A stretch of 64,000 nucleotides of DNA from Nitrospirota bacterium (GCA_003252075.1 QKDO01000042.1:1-64000); one strand, 5' to 3'. Positions 27,639-36,671 are shown, counted from the stretch's first letter. A program made the numbers and translations. The notes: generated from the letters alone by a model not told the origin.

Positions 27639-27974
27639 TTACTTTGCAAACCCCGGCTCGTCACTGACGATCTCGGCGAGCTTGTCATCAGTGAAGATAA
27701 GGCGGGACGTGTAGAAGCCCATCTTCGTATAGACCCATTCGACGCGTTCCCGGCCGTCCTCGCTGGGAGCCAGCACAACGATCGAATGTGGGCCTCCCCA
27801 CGCAAGCCTCACCTGCTGTTTCGTCATGCCGACGGCCACCTGGCTGTTCCTGATATAGTCCTGGATTTGCGGCGGAAAGTCTTTTATCTCGTCCTGGGAA
27901 TAGCGCACCGATTTGGAGCAGCCGAACACCATAAAAAGGCTCAAGAGGACCAACCACAAGAACGACTTTTTCAT
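27639..27974 (-). CDS. SmpA/OmlA-like small lipoprotein
   Basis: 111 residues starting MKKSFLWLVLLSLFMVFGCS; lipobox VFGC with the lipidated Cys at 19. The mature part has a BamE/SmpA-like pattern (VAVGMTKQQVRLAWGGPHSI, VEWVYTK...RLIFTDDKLAEI). BamE assists outer-membrane beta-barrel assembly; whether this one does is uncertain. It overlaps recX by 4 nt and abuts alaS. Confidence 0.75.
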   Translation of the reverse strand: MKKSFLWLVLLSLFMVFGCSKSVRYSQDEIKDFPPQIQDYIRNSQVAVGMTKQQVRLAWGGPHSIVVLAPSEDGRERVEWVYTKMGFYTSRLIFTDDKLAEIVSDEPGFAK

Positions 27975-28447
27975 GCTTCCATCTCCTCGTTTGCAATTCG
28001 CTTAGTCAGTACCTTCCTGATAAGCTGCAGAGAATAGCCCTTTCTCATAAGAAGACCGATAAGGCTTCTCGTACGTTTCGGTTCAGGATATTTTTCAACA
28101 GTTCTGCGCTTTTTGTCTATTAACTTTTTGAGCGTGGCAAGTTCCCTCCCAGCATCGTACCCCATCACCTCGTCGATGATATCGCGGGGAAGGCCCCGCT
28201 GCTGCATGAAGCGCCTGGTCCCCTGAAAGCCGAGAAGCTTGCTTGCCATAGCCTGGTGTTTCAGGTTTTCCGCAAGGGCCCTGTCATCAAGAAATCCGTA
28301 TTCCTTGAGATACAGGACCACGGCCTCGATATCTTCCCGCTGATATCCTTTTTTCGTGAGGCGGTCCCTCATCTCTTTTTCGCTTCTGCCACGGTAACGC
28401 AGGAGCGTCACGGCATATGCGCGCGCCTTAGCTGCCGAACCGGTCAA
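27971..28447 (-). CDS. recX: Regulatory protein RecX
   Basis: 158 residues of RecX three-helix repeats: AYAVTLLRYRGRSEKEMRDRL, YLKEYGFLDDRALAEN, and MRKGYSLQLIRKVL at the end. RecX inhibits or tunes RecA filaments. TTG start at 28447 overlaps the pilT 3' end by 20 nt. recA lies two genes upstream in the same direction, with pilT inserted between. Confidence 0.9.
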   Translation of the reverse strand: MTGSAAKARAYAVTLLRYRGRSEKEMRDRLTKKGYQREDIEAVVLYLKEYGFLDDRALAENLKHQAMASKLLGFQGTRRFMQQRGLPRDIIDEVMGYDAGRELATLKKLIDKKRRTVEKYPEPKRTRSLIGLLMRKGYSLQLIRKVLTKRIANEEMEA

Positions 28448-29570
28448 TCTTCATCTCATCCTTGTTCTTGTGCTGCTGGTCGCCATACACATCACTTGTC
28501 GACTGGATGCCCTTCACCTTGAGTGCAAAGTCATCGGGGTTTGAGGCCCTGCGCAACGCCTCATCATAGGATATGAGGCCGGACTTGTAAAGGCTGAAGA
28601 TTGACTGGTCAAAGGTCTGCATGCCGTAGTGGATCGTGCCCTGGGCTATCACGTCAGCGATGGATTTTGTCTTGTCAGGGTCAAGAATGCAGTCTTTGAC
28701 TGTCGCGGTAGCGATCAGAACTTCAACGGCAGGGACCCTGCCTTTTCCGTCAATCTTGGGTACGAGCCGCATGGAGATGATCCCCCGGAGCACGGAAGCA
28801 AGCTGTATCCGCACCTGCTTATGCTGGTAGGGCGGAAATACCGAGATGATCCGGTTGATCGTCTCGGTTGCGTCGATGGTATGGAGCGTGCTCAGGACGA
28901 GATGGCCCGTCTCAGCGGCGGTCAGTGCCGTCTGTATCGTCTCGAAGTCTCGCATCTCACCGACCAGTATGACGTCCGGGTCCTGTCTCATCGCCGCGCG
29001 CAGAGCCTTGCTGAAGGACTCGGTGTCGCTGCCGATCTCTCTCTGGTTCACGATAGAGCGTTTATCCCGGTGCAGATACTCTATCGGGTCCTCTATCGTC
29101 ATGATGTGGTCTGTCTTGTTCGCGTTGATATGATCGATCATTGCGGCAAGGGTCGTGGATTTTCCGCTTCCGGTCGTTCCGGTGACCAGAATGAGTCCGC
29201 GTGTTTCATTTGCTACCTTCTTGATAATGTCGGGAAGCAGCAGCTCCTCTGTCGTGGGTATCCGCATGGGGATGACGCGGAAGACAAGCCCCACCGTGCC
29301 CCTCTGGATGAATATATTGCAGCGAAAACGGCCAAGTCCGGGCACGCTGTAAGCGAGGTCTATATCGTTTCTTTTCTTGAATATTTCCCGTTGTCCGGGG
29401 CTCATAACGGCAAAGGCGATTTTTACGGTTTCCTCCTGGCTGAGGCGTTTCTCTTCCGAGAGGGGGTGCAGTTCACCGTTGATCCTTAGGATCGGTGGCG
29501 AGCCGACCTTGATATGAAGGTCAGAGGCACCCTGGGAATGAGCTGTTTGTAATAATTCATTGACATCCAT
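28428..29570 (-). CDS. pilT: Type IV pilus twitching motility ATPase PilT
   Basis: 380 residues. PilT retracts type IV pili. Walker A GTTGSGKSTTLA, Asp box (IMTIEDPIEYLH), Walker B (DPDVILVGEMRD), His box (LSTLHTIDATETINRI) and the C-terminal AIRNLI-like region. Begins MDVNELLQTAHSQGASDLHI; the start at 29570 is supported by AGGAGATCAGAG just upstream. No other pilus gene lies in the window. The insertion of pilT between recA and recX is unusual. Confidence 0.93.
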   Translation of the reverse strand: MDVNELLQTAHSQGASDLHIKVGSPPILRINGELHPLSEEKRLSQEETVKIAFAVMSPGQREIFKKRNDIDLAYSVPGLGRFRCNIFIQRGTVGLVFRVIPMRIPTTEELLLPDIIKKVANETRGLILVTGTTGSGKSTTLAAMIDHINANKTDHIMTIEDPIEYLHRDKRSIVNQREIGSDTESFSKALRAAMRQDPDVILVGEMRDFETIQTALTAAETGHLVLSTLHTIDATETINRIISVFPPYQHKQVRIQLASVLRGIISMRLVPKIDGKGRVPAVEVLIATATVKDCILDPDKTKSIADVIAQGTIHYGMQTFDQSIFSLYKSGLISYDEALRRASNPDDFALKVKGIQSTSDVYGDQQHKNKDEMKIDRFGS

Positions 29571-29584
29571 CTCTGATCTCCTTG

Positions 29585-30604
29585 TTATTTTTTCTGGACA
29601 GCCGCTATGATCTTCTCCTCGATCTCCTGAGCAGTATCCGGGTTGTTCTTCAGATATTCCTTTACGTTTTCCCTTCCCTGGCCTATCCGGGTACCTCCGT
29701 AGCTGTACCACGCGCCTGACTTTTCGATGATGCCCTTTTCTACGCCGAGATCTACGACTTCGCCGGTATGTGAGATGCCTTCATTGAAAAAGATGTCGAA
29801 CTCAGCCTGCCGGAAAGGCGGTGCCATCTTGTTCTTTACGATCTTGACCCGTACCCTTCCTCCAATGATCTCCTGGTTGTCCTTCAGGTTCTCAATTTTT
29901 CTGATGTCGAGCCTCATAGAGGCATAGAACTTGAGGGCATTGCCTCCCGTGGTCGTCTCCGGATTGCCGAACATCACGCCTATCTTCATCCTGATCTGGT
30001 TTATGAAAACAACCGTTGTATTCGATTTTGAGATCGAGGCGGTAAGTTTTCTCAGTGCCTGACTCATGAGGCGGGCCTGGAGGCCTGGAAGGGAATCCCC
30101 CATATCGCCTTCGATCTCCGCCTTCGGCACAAGCGCTGCAACCGAGTCGATTACCACGATGTCGAGTGCGCCGCTTCGCACCAGGGCCTCTGCCACCTCA
30201 AGCGCCTGTTCGCCCGTGTCAGGCTGGGATACGAGCAGGTCATCGATTTGTACACCAAGCTTCTTGGCGTAAGTGATGTCAAGCGCGTGCTCTGCGTCGA
30301 TAAAGGCTGCGGTGCCCCCGGCAGCCTGGGCCCGGGCCACCGTGCCGAGGGCGAGGGTCGTTTTGCCTGAGGACTCCGGCCCATAGATCTCAACCACCCT
30401 GCCTCGGGGCAGGCCGCCGATGCCGGTTGCTATGTCGAGGGTGAGCGATCCTGTAGATATCGCTTGGATGCCTTCAGCAACGGTACCTTCTCCCAAGCGC
30501 ATGATCGAACCTTTGCCGAAATTCTTCTCGATCTGGGATATGGCCATTTCGAGGGCCTTGGTCTTTTCTTTGTTCGTTTCCTTGGTCACATCTTTACCGG
30601 ACAT
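29585..30604 (-). CDS. recA: Recombinase RecA
   Basis: 339 residues. Strand exchange and LexA-cleavage co-protease. Walker [17 protein letters not shown]1-L2 segments ([28 protein letters not shown]), Walker B ([12 protein letters not shown]). ATG at 30604 overlaps the thpR stop (TAATG). Preceded by GGAGG. Confidence 0.98.
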   Translation of the reverse strand: MSGKDVTKETNKEKTKALEMAISQIEKNFGKGSIMRLGEGTVAEGIQAISTGSLTLDIATGIGGLPRGRVVEIYGPESSGKTTLALGTVARAQAAGGTAAFIDAEHALDITYAKKLGVQIDDLLVSQPDTGEQALEVAEALVRSGALDIVVIDSVAALVPKAEIEGDMGDSLPGLQARLMSQALRKLTASISKSNTTVVFINQIRMKIGVMFGNPETTTGGNALKFYASMRLDIRKIENLKDNQEIIGGRVRVKIVKNKMAPPFRQAEFDIFFNEGISHTGEVVDLGVEKGIIEKSGAWYSYGGTRIGQGRENVKEYLKNNPDTAQEIEEKIIAAVQKK

Positions 30605-31176
30605 TATTCCTCCCTGTTTTCCAAAGGTATCCGGCCAAGGCTGCAGTATTCCGCCCCTGCCGGTTTTAGCTCACTTTTCATGATATGTATGGCCGACACC
30701 TCGATCCTTCCGAAGTCCGACCTTTTAAAGTCTGCAAAATGCTTCATCAGTTCAGCAACCTTTTTCATCGATCTCACCCTGCCGATCGTCAGATGGGGAG
30801 AAAAGAACCGCGCCTCGGGCGCAAATGCAAAACCTGTCAATACCGTGTCAACATCCTTCTGTATATTCGAGAGTACCTCAGAGTCTTTTATGCCTACCCA
30901 TATCACCCTCGGCCGTTTTTCCGAGGGAAAGCAGCCAATGTCAGCTATTGTAATATAAAAAGCATTGTAATGTGAGAGTTTTTTGCTGAGAGCGTCTGTC
31001 ATCGCCGGTATCTGTGAAACGGCAGTATTGCCGAGAAACTTCAGCGTAAGATGTATGTTCCCAGCATTCACCCACTTTACATCAGCTTCCGTTTTTTTCA
31101 GCTCTGAGATGACGTTCTCCAAGGTTTTCTTCATCTCATCGGGCAGATTAACCGCTATAAAACAGCGAACATCCAT
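30604..31176 (-). CDS. thpR: RNA 2',3'-cyclic phosphodiesterase (2'-5' RNA ligase family)
   Basis: 190 residues of the 2H phosphoesterase superfamily, with two H-x-T/S-x motifs: IHLTLKFLG (about residues 42-50) and HLTIGRV (about 125-131). Begins [15 protein letters not shown]. Located directly upstream of recA. A 12-bp palindrome lies just upstream of its ATG. Confidence 0.92.
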   Translation of the reverse strand: MDVRCFIAVNLPDEMKKTLENVISELKKTEADVKWVNAGNIHLTLKFLGNTAVSQIPAMTDALSKKLSHYNAFYITIADIGCFPSEKRPRVIWVGIKDSEVLSNIQKDVDTVLTGFAFAPEARFFSPHLTIGRVRSMKKVAELMKHFADFKRSDFGRIEVSAIHIMKSELKPAGAEYCSLGRIPLENREE

Positions 31177-31179
31177 CGG

Positions 31180-31191
31180 AGTACTTGTACT
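31180..31191. promoter_or_regulatory. Palindrome AGTACTTGTACT upstream of thpR-recA
   Basis: Five-base arms AGTAC/GTACT around TT, 4 bp upstream of the thpR ATG, between a GGAGG and the start codon. It could be an SOS operator for the thpR-recA unit. It does not match the E. coli or Gram-positive LexA boxes, so this is speculative. Confidence 0.25.
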
Positions 31192-31274
31192 ACCTCCTCA
31201 ACACAGGGGATAATTTTGTGCTGGCAGACTTCATTGTCAAGCCCTTGTTTTTCAGTCGACGAAGCGATATCCAT

Positions 31275-31727
31275 TCATAGTACAGTTACCTGCAGGTACA
31301 CTTGAACGACCATGTTTGCATATATCCCCGCCAGGATATCGTCAGCCATTACCCCGATGCCATGACTTAAAGTTTTTTCTAGCTTACGTATCATAAGTGG
31401 CTTTAATATATCAAATAATCTAAATAAAATAAAGGCTGCTATCAACAGGGGGAGTCTGTGTGGTATATAGAGTGTGGCCATATAAAAACCGGCAAATTCG
31501 TCGATGATAATTTTGCTGCTGTCCGTCTGGGCAAAGGCTTTTTCTGCGGATGTTGCGGCGAATGATCCCACAATCGCTAATGCAATAAAAAAAATGAAGT
31601 GTTCCTGAAAAGATAGGGGGAAGGCCAAGATGCAGAGAAGAGCAGTAAGTGTTCCGAATGTACCGGATGCGAAAGGTATGTACCCTATCGGCCCGAGCGT
31701 TGCGATATGCTTTAACAGTCCCTGCAT
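31275..31727 (-). CDS. pgpA: Phosphatidylglycerophosphatase A
   Basis: 150 residues, four hydrophobic segments. Motifs GPIGYIPFASGTFGTL, IIIDEFAGFYMA and HGIGVMADDILAGIYAN are those of PgpA, which dephosphorylates phosphatidylglycerophosphate at the inner membrane. Lies upstream of thpR-recA in the same orientation with a 98-bp gap. Confidence 0.93.
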   Translation of the reverse strand: MQGLLKHIATLGPIGYIPFASGTFGTLTALLCILAFPLSFQEHFIFFIALAIVGSFAATSAEKAFAQTDSSKIIIDEFAGFYMATLYIPHRLPLLIAAFILFRLFDILKPLMIRKLEKTLSHGIGVMADDILAGIYANMVVQVYLQVTVL

Positions 31728-31882
31728 AACCGCTCGTATTGTAACACTTACCGAGAATGCGTTGCAGTGGATATTATTGATCCTGAAGGATACATTGCTT
31801 TATGAAAGGGCTGGCGGGACAGGGATACGCAGTTCCGGCGGGAGTGTGTGGGAATCGAACCATACCACTGAGGCCATAACTC

Positions 31883-31910
31883 AAAAAAAGAGCGGAGGTA
31901 TGATCCGCTC
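31883..31910 (-). terminator. Terminator after the glycine-zipper lipoprotein gene
   Basis: GAGCGGA/TCCGCTC stem (arms 31890-31896 and 31904-31910, 7-nt loop) followed on the minus strand by seven T. It lies 28 nt downstream of the gene ending at 31938. Confidence 0.8.
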
Positions 31911-31937
31911 CTTATTGCAAATGTTTTCAAGCCCCGG

Positions 31938-32432
31938 TCAGTACCGGGGCGGTGGCGGTGGATAGTAAGAGCGAGGCGGGCTCGTGGATCTTCTGTATCC
32001 GGGGATCTGGTTTCCCGTTGCGTACATGCACTGCATATACGCGTTGTCATAACGCCGCTGCGCCTCATAGTAGGAGCCAGACGCATAGCCGGTACCCGCG
32101 GCGCTCCCAAGAAGCAGTCCGCTGCCTGCGCCGATTGCTGCTCCGGCGCCCATATCCCCTGAGGCGCTGCCAATAGCCGCACCCGCGGCGGCACCAATGA
32201 TCGTGCCGACGACAGCGCTTGTCACTGCCGAGTTCTGGGCAGCCTGCTGACCGCTCACGCCTCCTATCTGTTCAAAAGCAAACTGGCGGCATGTGGCGTC
32301 GTCTACCCGGAACTGCTCGAAGCTCTTGCCCTCTCCGGGAAGTACCATGACACTGGGACCGTTCGGGATTGACGCACACCCTGTGAATAACACAACCATG
32401 ATGAGAGGTGACAAGATCAGTAAACGATGCAT
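31938..32432 (-). CDS. Glycine-zipper lipoprotein
   Basis: 164 residues. MHRLLILSPLIMVVLFTGCAS gives a lipobox FTGC. The middle has a long Gly/Ala zipper (AVVGTIIGAAAGAAIGSA, GAAIGAGSGLLLGSAAGTG), usual in proteins inserting into or spanning the outer membrane. The tail is Pro/Tyr-rich (PPRSYYPPPPPRY). Start ATG at 32432 with AGGGAGG about 9 nt upstream, 4 nt after the previous gene's stop. A longer frame upstream to 32819 is antisense-like repeat sequence of the neighbour and was not used. Confidence 0.85.
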   Translation of the reverse strand: MHRLLILSPLIMVVLFTGCASIPNGPSVMVLPGEGKSFEQFRVDDATCRQFAFEQIGGVSGQQAAQNSAVTSAVVGTIIGAAAGAAIGSASGDMGAGAAIGAGSGLLLGSAAGTGYASGSYYEAQRRYDNAYMQCMYATGNQIPGYRRSTSPPRSYYPPPPPRY

Positions 32433-32436
32433 GATA

Positions 32437-33024
32437 TTACCTCCCTGGATTGGCAGACGGTTGCGCAGGAACTGTCTGCCATCCGCCCGGACATTCCTTG
32501 ACATACGGGTAATAAGATTTCGAGTCAGGGCAGTAATACCATACGTCCGATGGCGTGGACGAGTCACCACGCTGGGACCGCTCGATGTACTCCTGCGGCT
32601 CTGAGGGTACACTGACTGTGGGCGGGTAGTAATAAGGAGAATAGGGGTAGTAATAAGGATAGTAGGGGTAGTAATAAGGATAGTAGGGGTAGTACCAGCC
32701 AGGCCAGCCGAACCAGATGCCGCGGCCACTACCGTAGTGCCTGCCATAGTAACCCCTGCCACCGTAATAGCCTCTGCCTCCATAGTAACGCCTGCCACCG
32801 TAATAGCCTCTGCCTCCATAGTAACCGCCTTTATACCCTCCGCCTCTCGAGTAGCCGCCCTGATGACTTCCGCCTCTCGAGTAGCCGCCCTGATGACTTC
32901 CGCCTCTCGAGTAGCCGCCCTGATGACTTCCGCCTCCGGAAGAACGGTCTGCGAATACGGTGCCGCCTACCAAAAGGGCCATCGAAAAAATAACCACCAT
33001 CAATATCAGCTTGAGCGATCTCAT
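32437..33024 (-). CDS. Secreted glycine/tyrosine-rich repeat protein
   Basis: 195 residues with a signal peptide (MRSLKLILMVVIFSMALLVG...VFA). The mature protein has GGSHQGGYSR repeats (three identical), GGRGYYGG repeats, a YYPYYPYYYP tract, then a polar C-terminus with two Cys (DVWYYCPDSKSYYPYVKECPGG). The C-terminus resembles the CPDSxxYYPxVxxCPxGW motif common in small envelope proteins. No catalytic domain. Probably surface or envelope structural. Forms a two-gene unit with the lipoprotein. Confidence 0.75.
   Translation of the reverse strand: MRSLKLILMVVIFSMALLVGGTVFADRSSGGGSHQGGYSRGGSHQGGYSRGGSHQGGYSRGGGYKGGYYGGRGYYGGRRYYGGRGYYGGRGYYGRHYGSGRGIWFGWPGWYYPYYPYYYPYYPYYYPYSPYYYPPTVSVPSEPQEYIERSQRGDSSTPSDVWYYCPDSKSYYPYVKECPGGWQTVPAQPSANPGR
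32632..32930. repeat. In-gene tandem DNA repeats
   Basis: Three perfect 30-bp repeats at 32841-32930 (unit starts CGCCTCTCGAGTAGCCGCC). Imperfect 42-bp repeats lie at about 32737-32822 and 21-bp repeats at about 32632-32695. They encode the Gly/Tyr repeat tracts and are a likely site of length variation by slippage. Confidence 0.85.
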
Positions 33025-33308
33025 CTTATTTCTCCTCACTCTGCAGGATAAATCGATTACTGATATGAATCCCGGCAAGTTTATGCATCATCTGAGCCCT
33101 CGGTATTTCATTTACCAACGTATTGCTGTAACTGACCCTCTAATCATATGCTATTGCAATAACATGCCAATGTCAAATGTATGGTTGAGATGAGAGACTC
33201 ATTGGGATCAGTCAGACAAATTTTTACTTGTTACTGCCGGGATAGTCACTCTGAACTTTGCGGGCTGTGAAGATAGGTTTGCGGATCGGGATGCGGCTTT
33301 TGCACCCG

Positions 33309-33704
33309 TCAAAGGCATCGAACAGCGCGGCACTGGATCATTTTTGCAGGCGTTGGCGAGGCAGGAAAGCGTTTTTCAGCATTTTTGAGTATTTCTTCGT
33401 TGAGCGGGGTGAGATCATGCCTGAACTTATCGTTCTTCCGCAGTACCTCAGACAGAGCGTCAAACCTATCGATGGCCGTCTCTTGCCAGATCTCCCTATT
33501 TCGGCTCACCTGTTGGTCGATAAAGGCTAGGGTCTTGATAGCGGTCTCAAAAGCCTGTTCATCTGATTTCTCGTGACGGCCTCTTCTCATTGACCGACTC
33601 GAGTATCATGATCAGCTGATCGAGCCTGCCGTCGGCATCACGGGTTCCGACAAACCAAACCGGCTCACTGTAGTAAGCGTTTTCGGACCGAATGGCTTTT
33701 TCAT
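33309..33704 (-). pseudogene. Frameshifted hypothetical gene
   Basis: Starts ATG at 33704 behind GGAGAATAGG. One more A in the following A5 run gives a clean frame reading KAIRSENAYYSEPVWFVG, TRDADGRLDQLIMILESVNEK. The protein-like sequence then continues in another frame as KSDEQAFETAIKTLAFIDQQ, EIWQETAIDRFDALSEVL to 33309. Together this would be about 130 residues of one helical protein split by two frameshifts. As it stands the ATG at 33704 opens a frame that ends at 33612. No family recognised. Decay, sequencing error or recoding cannot be told apart here. Confidence 0.5.
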
Positions 33705-33856
33705 CCTATTCTCCTCATTATGAACACTATGCACGAAGTCAGATTGCGCTTCCTTTATGGTATCAGATGCCGGAAAAGAAAACGGAAGCACGTGTCCACA
33801 GTGCCCCCGAGTCATTTTCCGGAAGAGCACATGTAAAGATATGGTACAATGAAGCC

Positions 33857-34090
33857 ATGAAAAACACGGCAATCTTTATTATCTTTGTCCTTGCAGTCCT
33901 GGGTTTCCTTTTCAGTATTTCCGGGAAAAAATATCCGCAGATGCCTGCTAATGCCGATCACATCGGTATTACAGATACAGCGATCTGTCTGGGATGCCAT
34001 GACGCGGGAAAGGTATATCCGAGAAAGGCAACGCATCCCCCCAAGTTCGAATGCCTGAAGTGTCACAAGCAGAAGAGAAAGAAGACATAA
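33857..34090 (+). CDS. Small di-heme c-type cytochrome
   Basis: 77 residues. An N-terminal hydrophobic signal/anchor (AIFIIFVLAVLGFLFSI) is followed by two CxxCH heme c sites: CLGCH (about residue 44) and CLKCH (about residue 67), with a basic tail KQKRKKT. An electron carrier anchored on the outer face of the inner membrane is likely. Its partner is unknown; the PhoB/PhoR genes follow in the same direction after a 125-bp gap. Confidence 0.8.
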   Translation: MKNTAIFIIFVLAVLGFLFSISGKKYPQMPANADHIGITDTAICLGCHDAGKVYPRKATHPPKFECLKCHKQKRKKT

Positions 34091-34215
34091 GATCACCTGT
34101 TGCCCGCCGGGACTGATTTTACGAAAGGATCTGGAGCTTTCGGAGTAATGATTCCTTACACTTCAGGAATAGTGGATATGATTTTTTTAGCGCTGCTTGC
34201 GGTAATATATACCCT

Positions 34216-34914
34216 ATGAGCAGTCTGAAAATGCTGGTTGTCGATGACGAACCTGACATTGTTGAACTCGTCTCATACAATCTCAAAAAAGAGGGGTTCG
34301 ACGTTGCATCAGCTTCTGATGGCGAAGAGGCTCTTGCCATGCTCAGAAAGGGAGCTTTCGATTTTCTTGTTCTGGATTTGATGCTCCCGGGTATCCAGGG
34401 TATGGAACTCTGCCGCATTCTCAGAAACGACCCCAAGACAGCCCGCCTGCCGATCATCATGCTTACGGCAAAAAGTGAAGAGATCGACCGGATACTCGGC
34501 CTTGAGACAGGGGCTGACGATTATATGACGAAACCCTTCAGCGCGCGAGAATTGATTGCCCGCGTGAAGGCTGTTCTGAGAAGGCTCAGCGAGAAGGCTG
34601 AGAAACCGCAGGTGATACGGATCGGCGATATGCTCATCAATAAGGAGACCTATTCCGTAGCAAAGAAAACGGTCCCCATAACGTTGAGTTCAACGGAGTT
34701 CAAGCTCCTGTTATATCTTGCAGAGAGGAAGGGAAAGATATTCAGCCGTGACCAGCTGCTCGATGCCGTTTGGAAGGACGAGGCGTTTGTAGAGCCCAGG
34801 ACCGTGGATGTGCATATCCGCAGGCTGCGCACCCAGGTGGAGGACGACCCTTCTGATCCGAAATACATAAAAACAAGAAGAGGCATCGGCTACTACGTGG
34901 ATACCGATATATGA
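34216..34914 (+). CDS. phoB: PhoB-type response regulator
   Basis: 232 residues. Receiver domain (LVVDDEPDIVEL; phospho-acceptor Asp in FLVLDLMLPG; LTAKSEEIDRILGLETGADDYMTKPF) and OmpR/PhoB winged helix (TEFKLLLYLAERKGKIFSR, PRTVDVHIRRLRTQVEDD, KTRRGIGYYVD). Overlaps phoR by 4 nt. With pst and pit genes downstream it is most likely the phosphate regulator. Confidence 0.9.
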   Translation: MSSLKMLVVDDEPDIVELVSYNLKKEGFDVASASDGEEALAMLRKGAFDFLVLDLMLPGIQGMELCRILRNDPKTARLPIIMLTAKSEEIDRILGLETGADDYMTKPFSARELIARVKAVLRRLSEKAEKPQVIRIGDMLINKETYSVAKKTVPITLSSTEFKLLLYLAERKGKIFSRDQLLDAVWKDEAFVEPRTVDVHIRRLRTQVEDDPSDPKYIKTRRGIGYYVDTDI

Positions 34915-36644
34915 AACCGGACATTTTTAAACGCATCTTCATACTCTATGCGGTGTTGATGATAGTGGCATTAATCGCTGTTGAACTGTATGTAACGGCT
35001 GCTGTAAGGAATTACTATATCGATAACCTCAGAAAGGACCTTGCAATACAGATCAGTCTCTTAGCAAAAGGATTATCCTTTAAACAGATAAATGCCGACA
35101 GTCTCTGCAGGGAGATAAAAAAGGATACTGGTGCCCGGGTCACCCTTATAGCGGAAGACGGCAGGGTCATTGGAGACTCTGACAAAGATTCCTCACAGAT
35201 GGACAATCACCTGCACCGGACCGAGATAGAGCAGGCGACCCTTTTTGATACCGGCATGACCATACGTTTCAGCGATACCCTCAACTATGACTTTCTTTAC
35301 GTAGCCAAGAAGATCCGGCAAGAAGGTGAGTCAGGATTCATTCGTCTCGCCGTGCCGCTCAGGGAGATCGACGAGGCGGTTAATCTGCTCAGGATCAAGA
35401 TCATGCTCAGTGTTGGAGTCGTTTTACTGTTGACGTGGATGGTTTCATTCTGGCAGACCAATCATCTGAGGAGGCTTCTCCACCAGATCACGGAATTTTC
35501 CCAGCTGCTTTCCCGGGGAGAAATTGAAAAGAGGCTCTTTTTGAGTAATGCCGGCGAGTTTAACGAGATTGCACACAATCTGACGGCAATGTCATCGAAG
35601 CTCCAGGAGATGATAGCTCGGACCGAGGAGGAAAAGAGCCGTCTGAATGTTATCCTCAAGAGCGTTCCCGATGCCCTGCTGATAATCGATGCCAGGGGAG
35701 TTGTCACCCTCTCCAGTTCATCAGCAAAGGAATTCTTCGGTGATGCTCCCATGGCAGGCATGCAGTTCATCGATGTTGTCCGCAACCACGAATTTTCTGA
35801 TCTCGTGAGCGAGGTGAGGAAGACGCTGTTACCGGGGATGACTGAGTTCAGAATTGATTATCCTGCAGAGAAATATCTCAGCGTGCGGGTATCCCCGCTG
35901 TTTTACAAGGGACAGGAGCTTTCGGGCTTTGTCGCGATTTTTCATGATGTCACCCAGATCGAGAAGCTCGAGCAGGTCAGAAAGGACTTTGTTGCGAACG
36001 TTTCCCATGAGTTAAAGACCCCCATTACGGCGATCAAAGGTTTTGCTGATACGCTCCTTGAAGGTGCTATCAACGAAAAAGAAAATGCCCTCAGGTTCAT
36101 CCAGACCATTAAGTCCAACAGCGAGCGCATCAACAGCCTGGTGGACGATCTCATGACTATCTCGAAGATAGAGCTTGGCGTGATAAAGGTCGAGAAGTCT
36201 CTCATCGATGTTACCGATGTTTTCGAAACGGTCACGGAGCTCTTCCAGGATAAGGCGAAAGCCAAGAACCTGTTTCTGCAGCCATCACCTGATCCTGATA
36301 TCCTCCAGATCCCCGCAGATAAGAACCGGCTTATCCAGATATTGACCAACCTCGTGGACAATGCCATCAAGTTTACGGAAAAAGGCGGCGTGACCTTCGG
36401 TACGGAAAGGGATGGCGGCAGGGCGGTCATATTTGTTGAAGACACCGGTATGGGAGTCCCGGGTAAGTACCTGCAGAGGCTGGGGGAACGATTCTTCCGT
36501 GTAGATCCTGCCCGTTCACGGAAGATGGGGGGGACGGGCCTCGGGCTCGCGATCGTCAAGCATCTGATAAAGGCCCATGGATGGACCATGCAGATTGAAA
36601 GTGTCCACGGGCAGGGAACAAAGGTCAGCATTTTCATTTCCTGA
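34911..36644 (+). CDS. phoR: PhoR-type sensor histidine kinase
   Basis: 577 residues. TM1 (about 7-29), periplasmic sensor domain, TM2 (about 163-183), HAMP (RRLLHQITEFSQLLSRGE), PAS domain (about 245-345), HisKA with FVANVSHELKTPITAIKGFADTL, HATPase_c (NLVDNAIKFTEKGG, DTGMGVP, GTGLGLAIVKHL). Cytoplasmic kinase output to PhoB. The large periplasmic domain is unlike minimal E. coli PhoR and like the Gram-positive and delta-type enzymes. Confidence 0.9.
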   Translation: MKPDIFKRIFILYAVLMIVALIAVELYVTAAVRNYYIDNLRKDLAIQISLLAKGLSFKQINADSLCREIKKDTGARVTLIAEDGRVIGDSDKDSSQMDNHLHRTEIEQATLFDTGMTIRFSDTLNYDFLYVAKKIRQEGESGFIRLAVPLREIDEAVNLLRIKIMLSVGVVLLLTWMVSFWQTNHLRRLLHQITEFSQLLSRGEIEKRLFLSNAGEFNEIAHNLTAMSSKLQEMIARTEEEKSRLNVILKSVPDALLIIDARGVVTLSSSSAKEFFGDAPMAGMQFIDVVRNHEFSDLVSEVRKTLLPGMTEFRIDYPAEKYLSVRVSPLFYKGQELSGFVAIFHDVTQIEKLEQVRKDFVANVSHELKTPITAIKGFADTLLEGAINEKENALRFIQTIKSNSERINSLVDDLMTISKIELGVIKVEKSLIDVTDVFETVTELFQDKAKAKNLFLQPSPDPDILQIPADKNRLIQILTNLVDNAIKFTEKGGVTFGTERDGGRAVIFVEDTGMGVPGKYLQRLGERFFRVDPARSRKMGGTGLGLAIVKHLIKAHGWTMQIESVHGQGTKVSIFIS

Positions 36645-36671
36645 TTTTTTCTCAAACGACCCATCCTTTTA

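Noticed and set aside
25004-27805. alaS start at 27805
   Set aside because: The first 56 residues overlap the lipoprotein gene and have no AlaS homology; ATG at 27637 fits family length.
31748-32197. Long minus-strand reading frame and a GGTTCGATTCC T-loop-like string near 31845
   Set aside because: The frame is a shadow of the lipoprotein gene, and the T-loop-like string has no pairing T-stem, acceptor or anticodon arm, so no tRNA or tmRNA.
31938-32819. 293-residue extension of the glycine-zipper protein
   Set aside because: The extra N-terminus is another frame of the Gly/Tyr repeat gene; the ATG at 32432 with a ribosome site and lipobox is the real start.
32841-32930. Three 30-bp repeats as a CRISPR array
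   Set aside because: The copies are head-to-tail without spacers, within a coding frame, and no cas gene is present.
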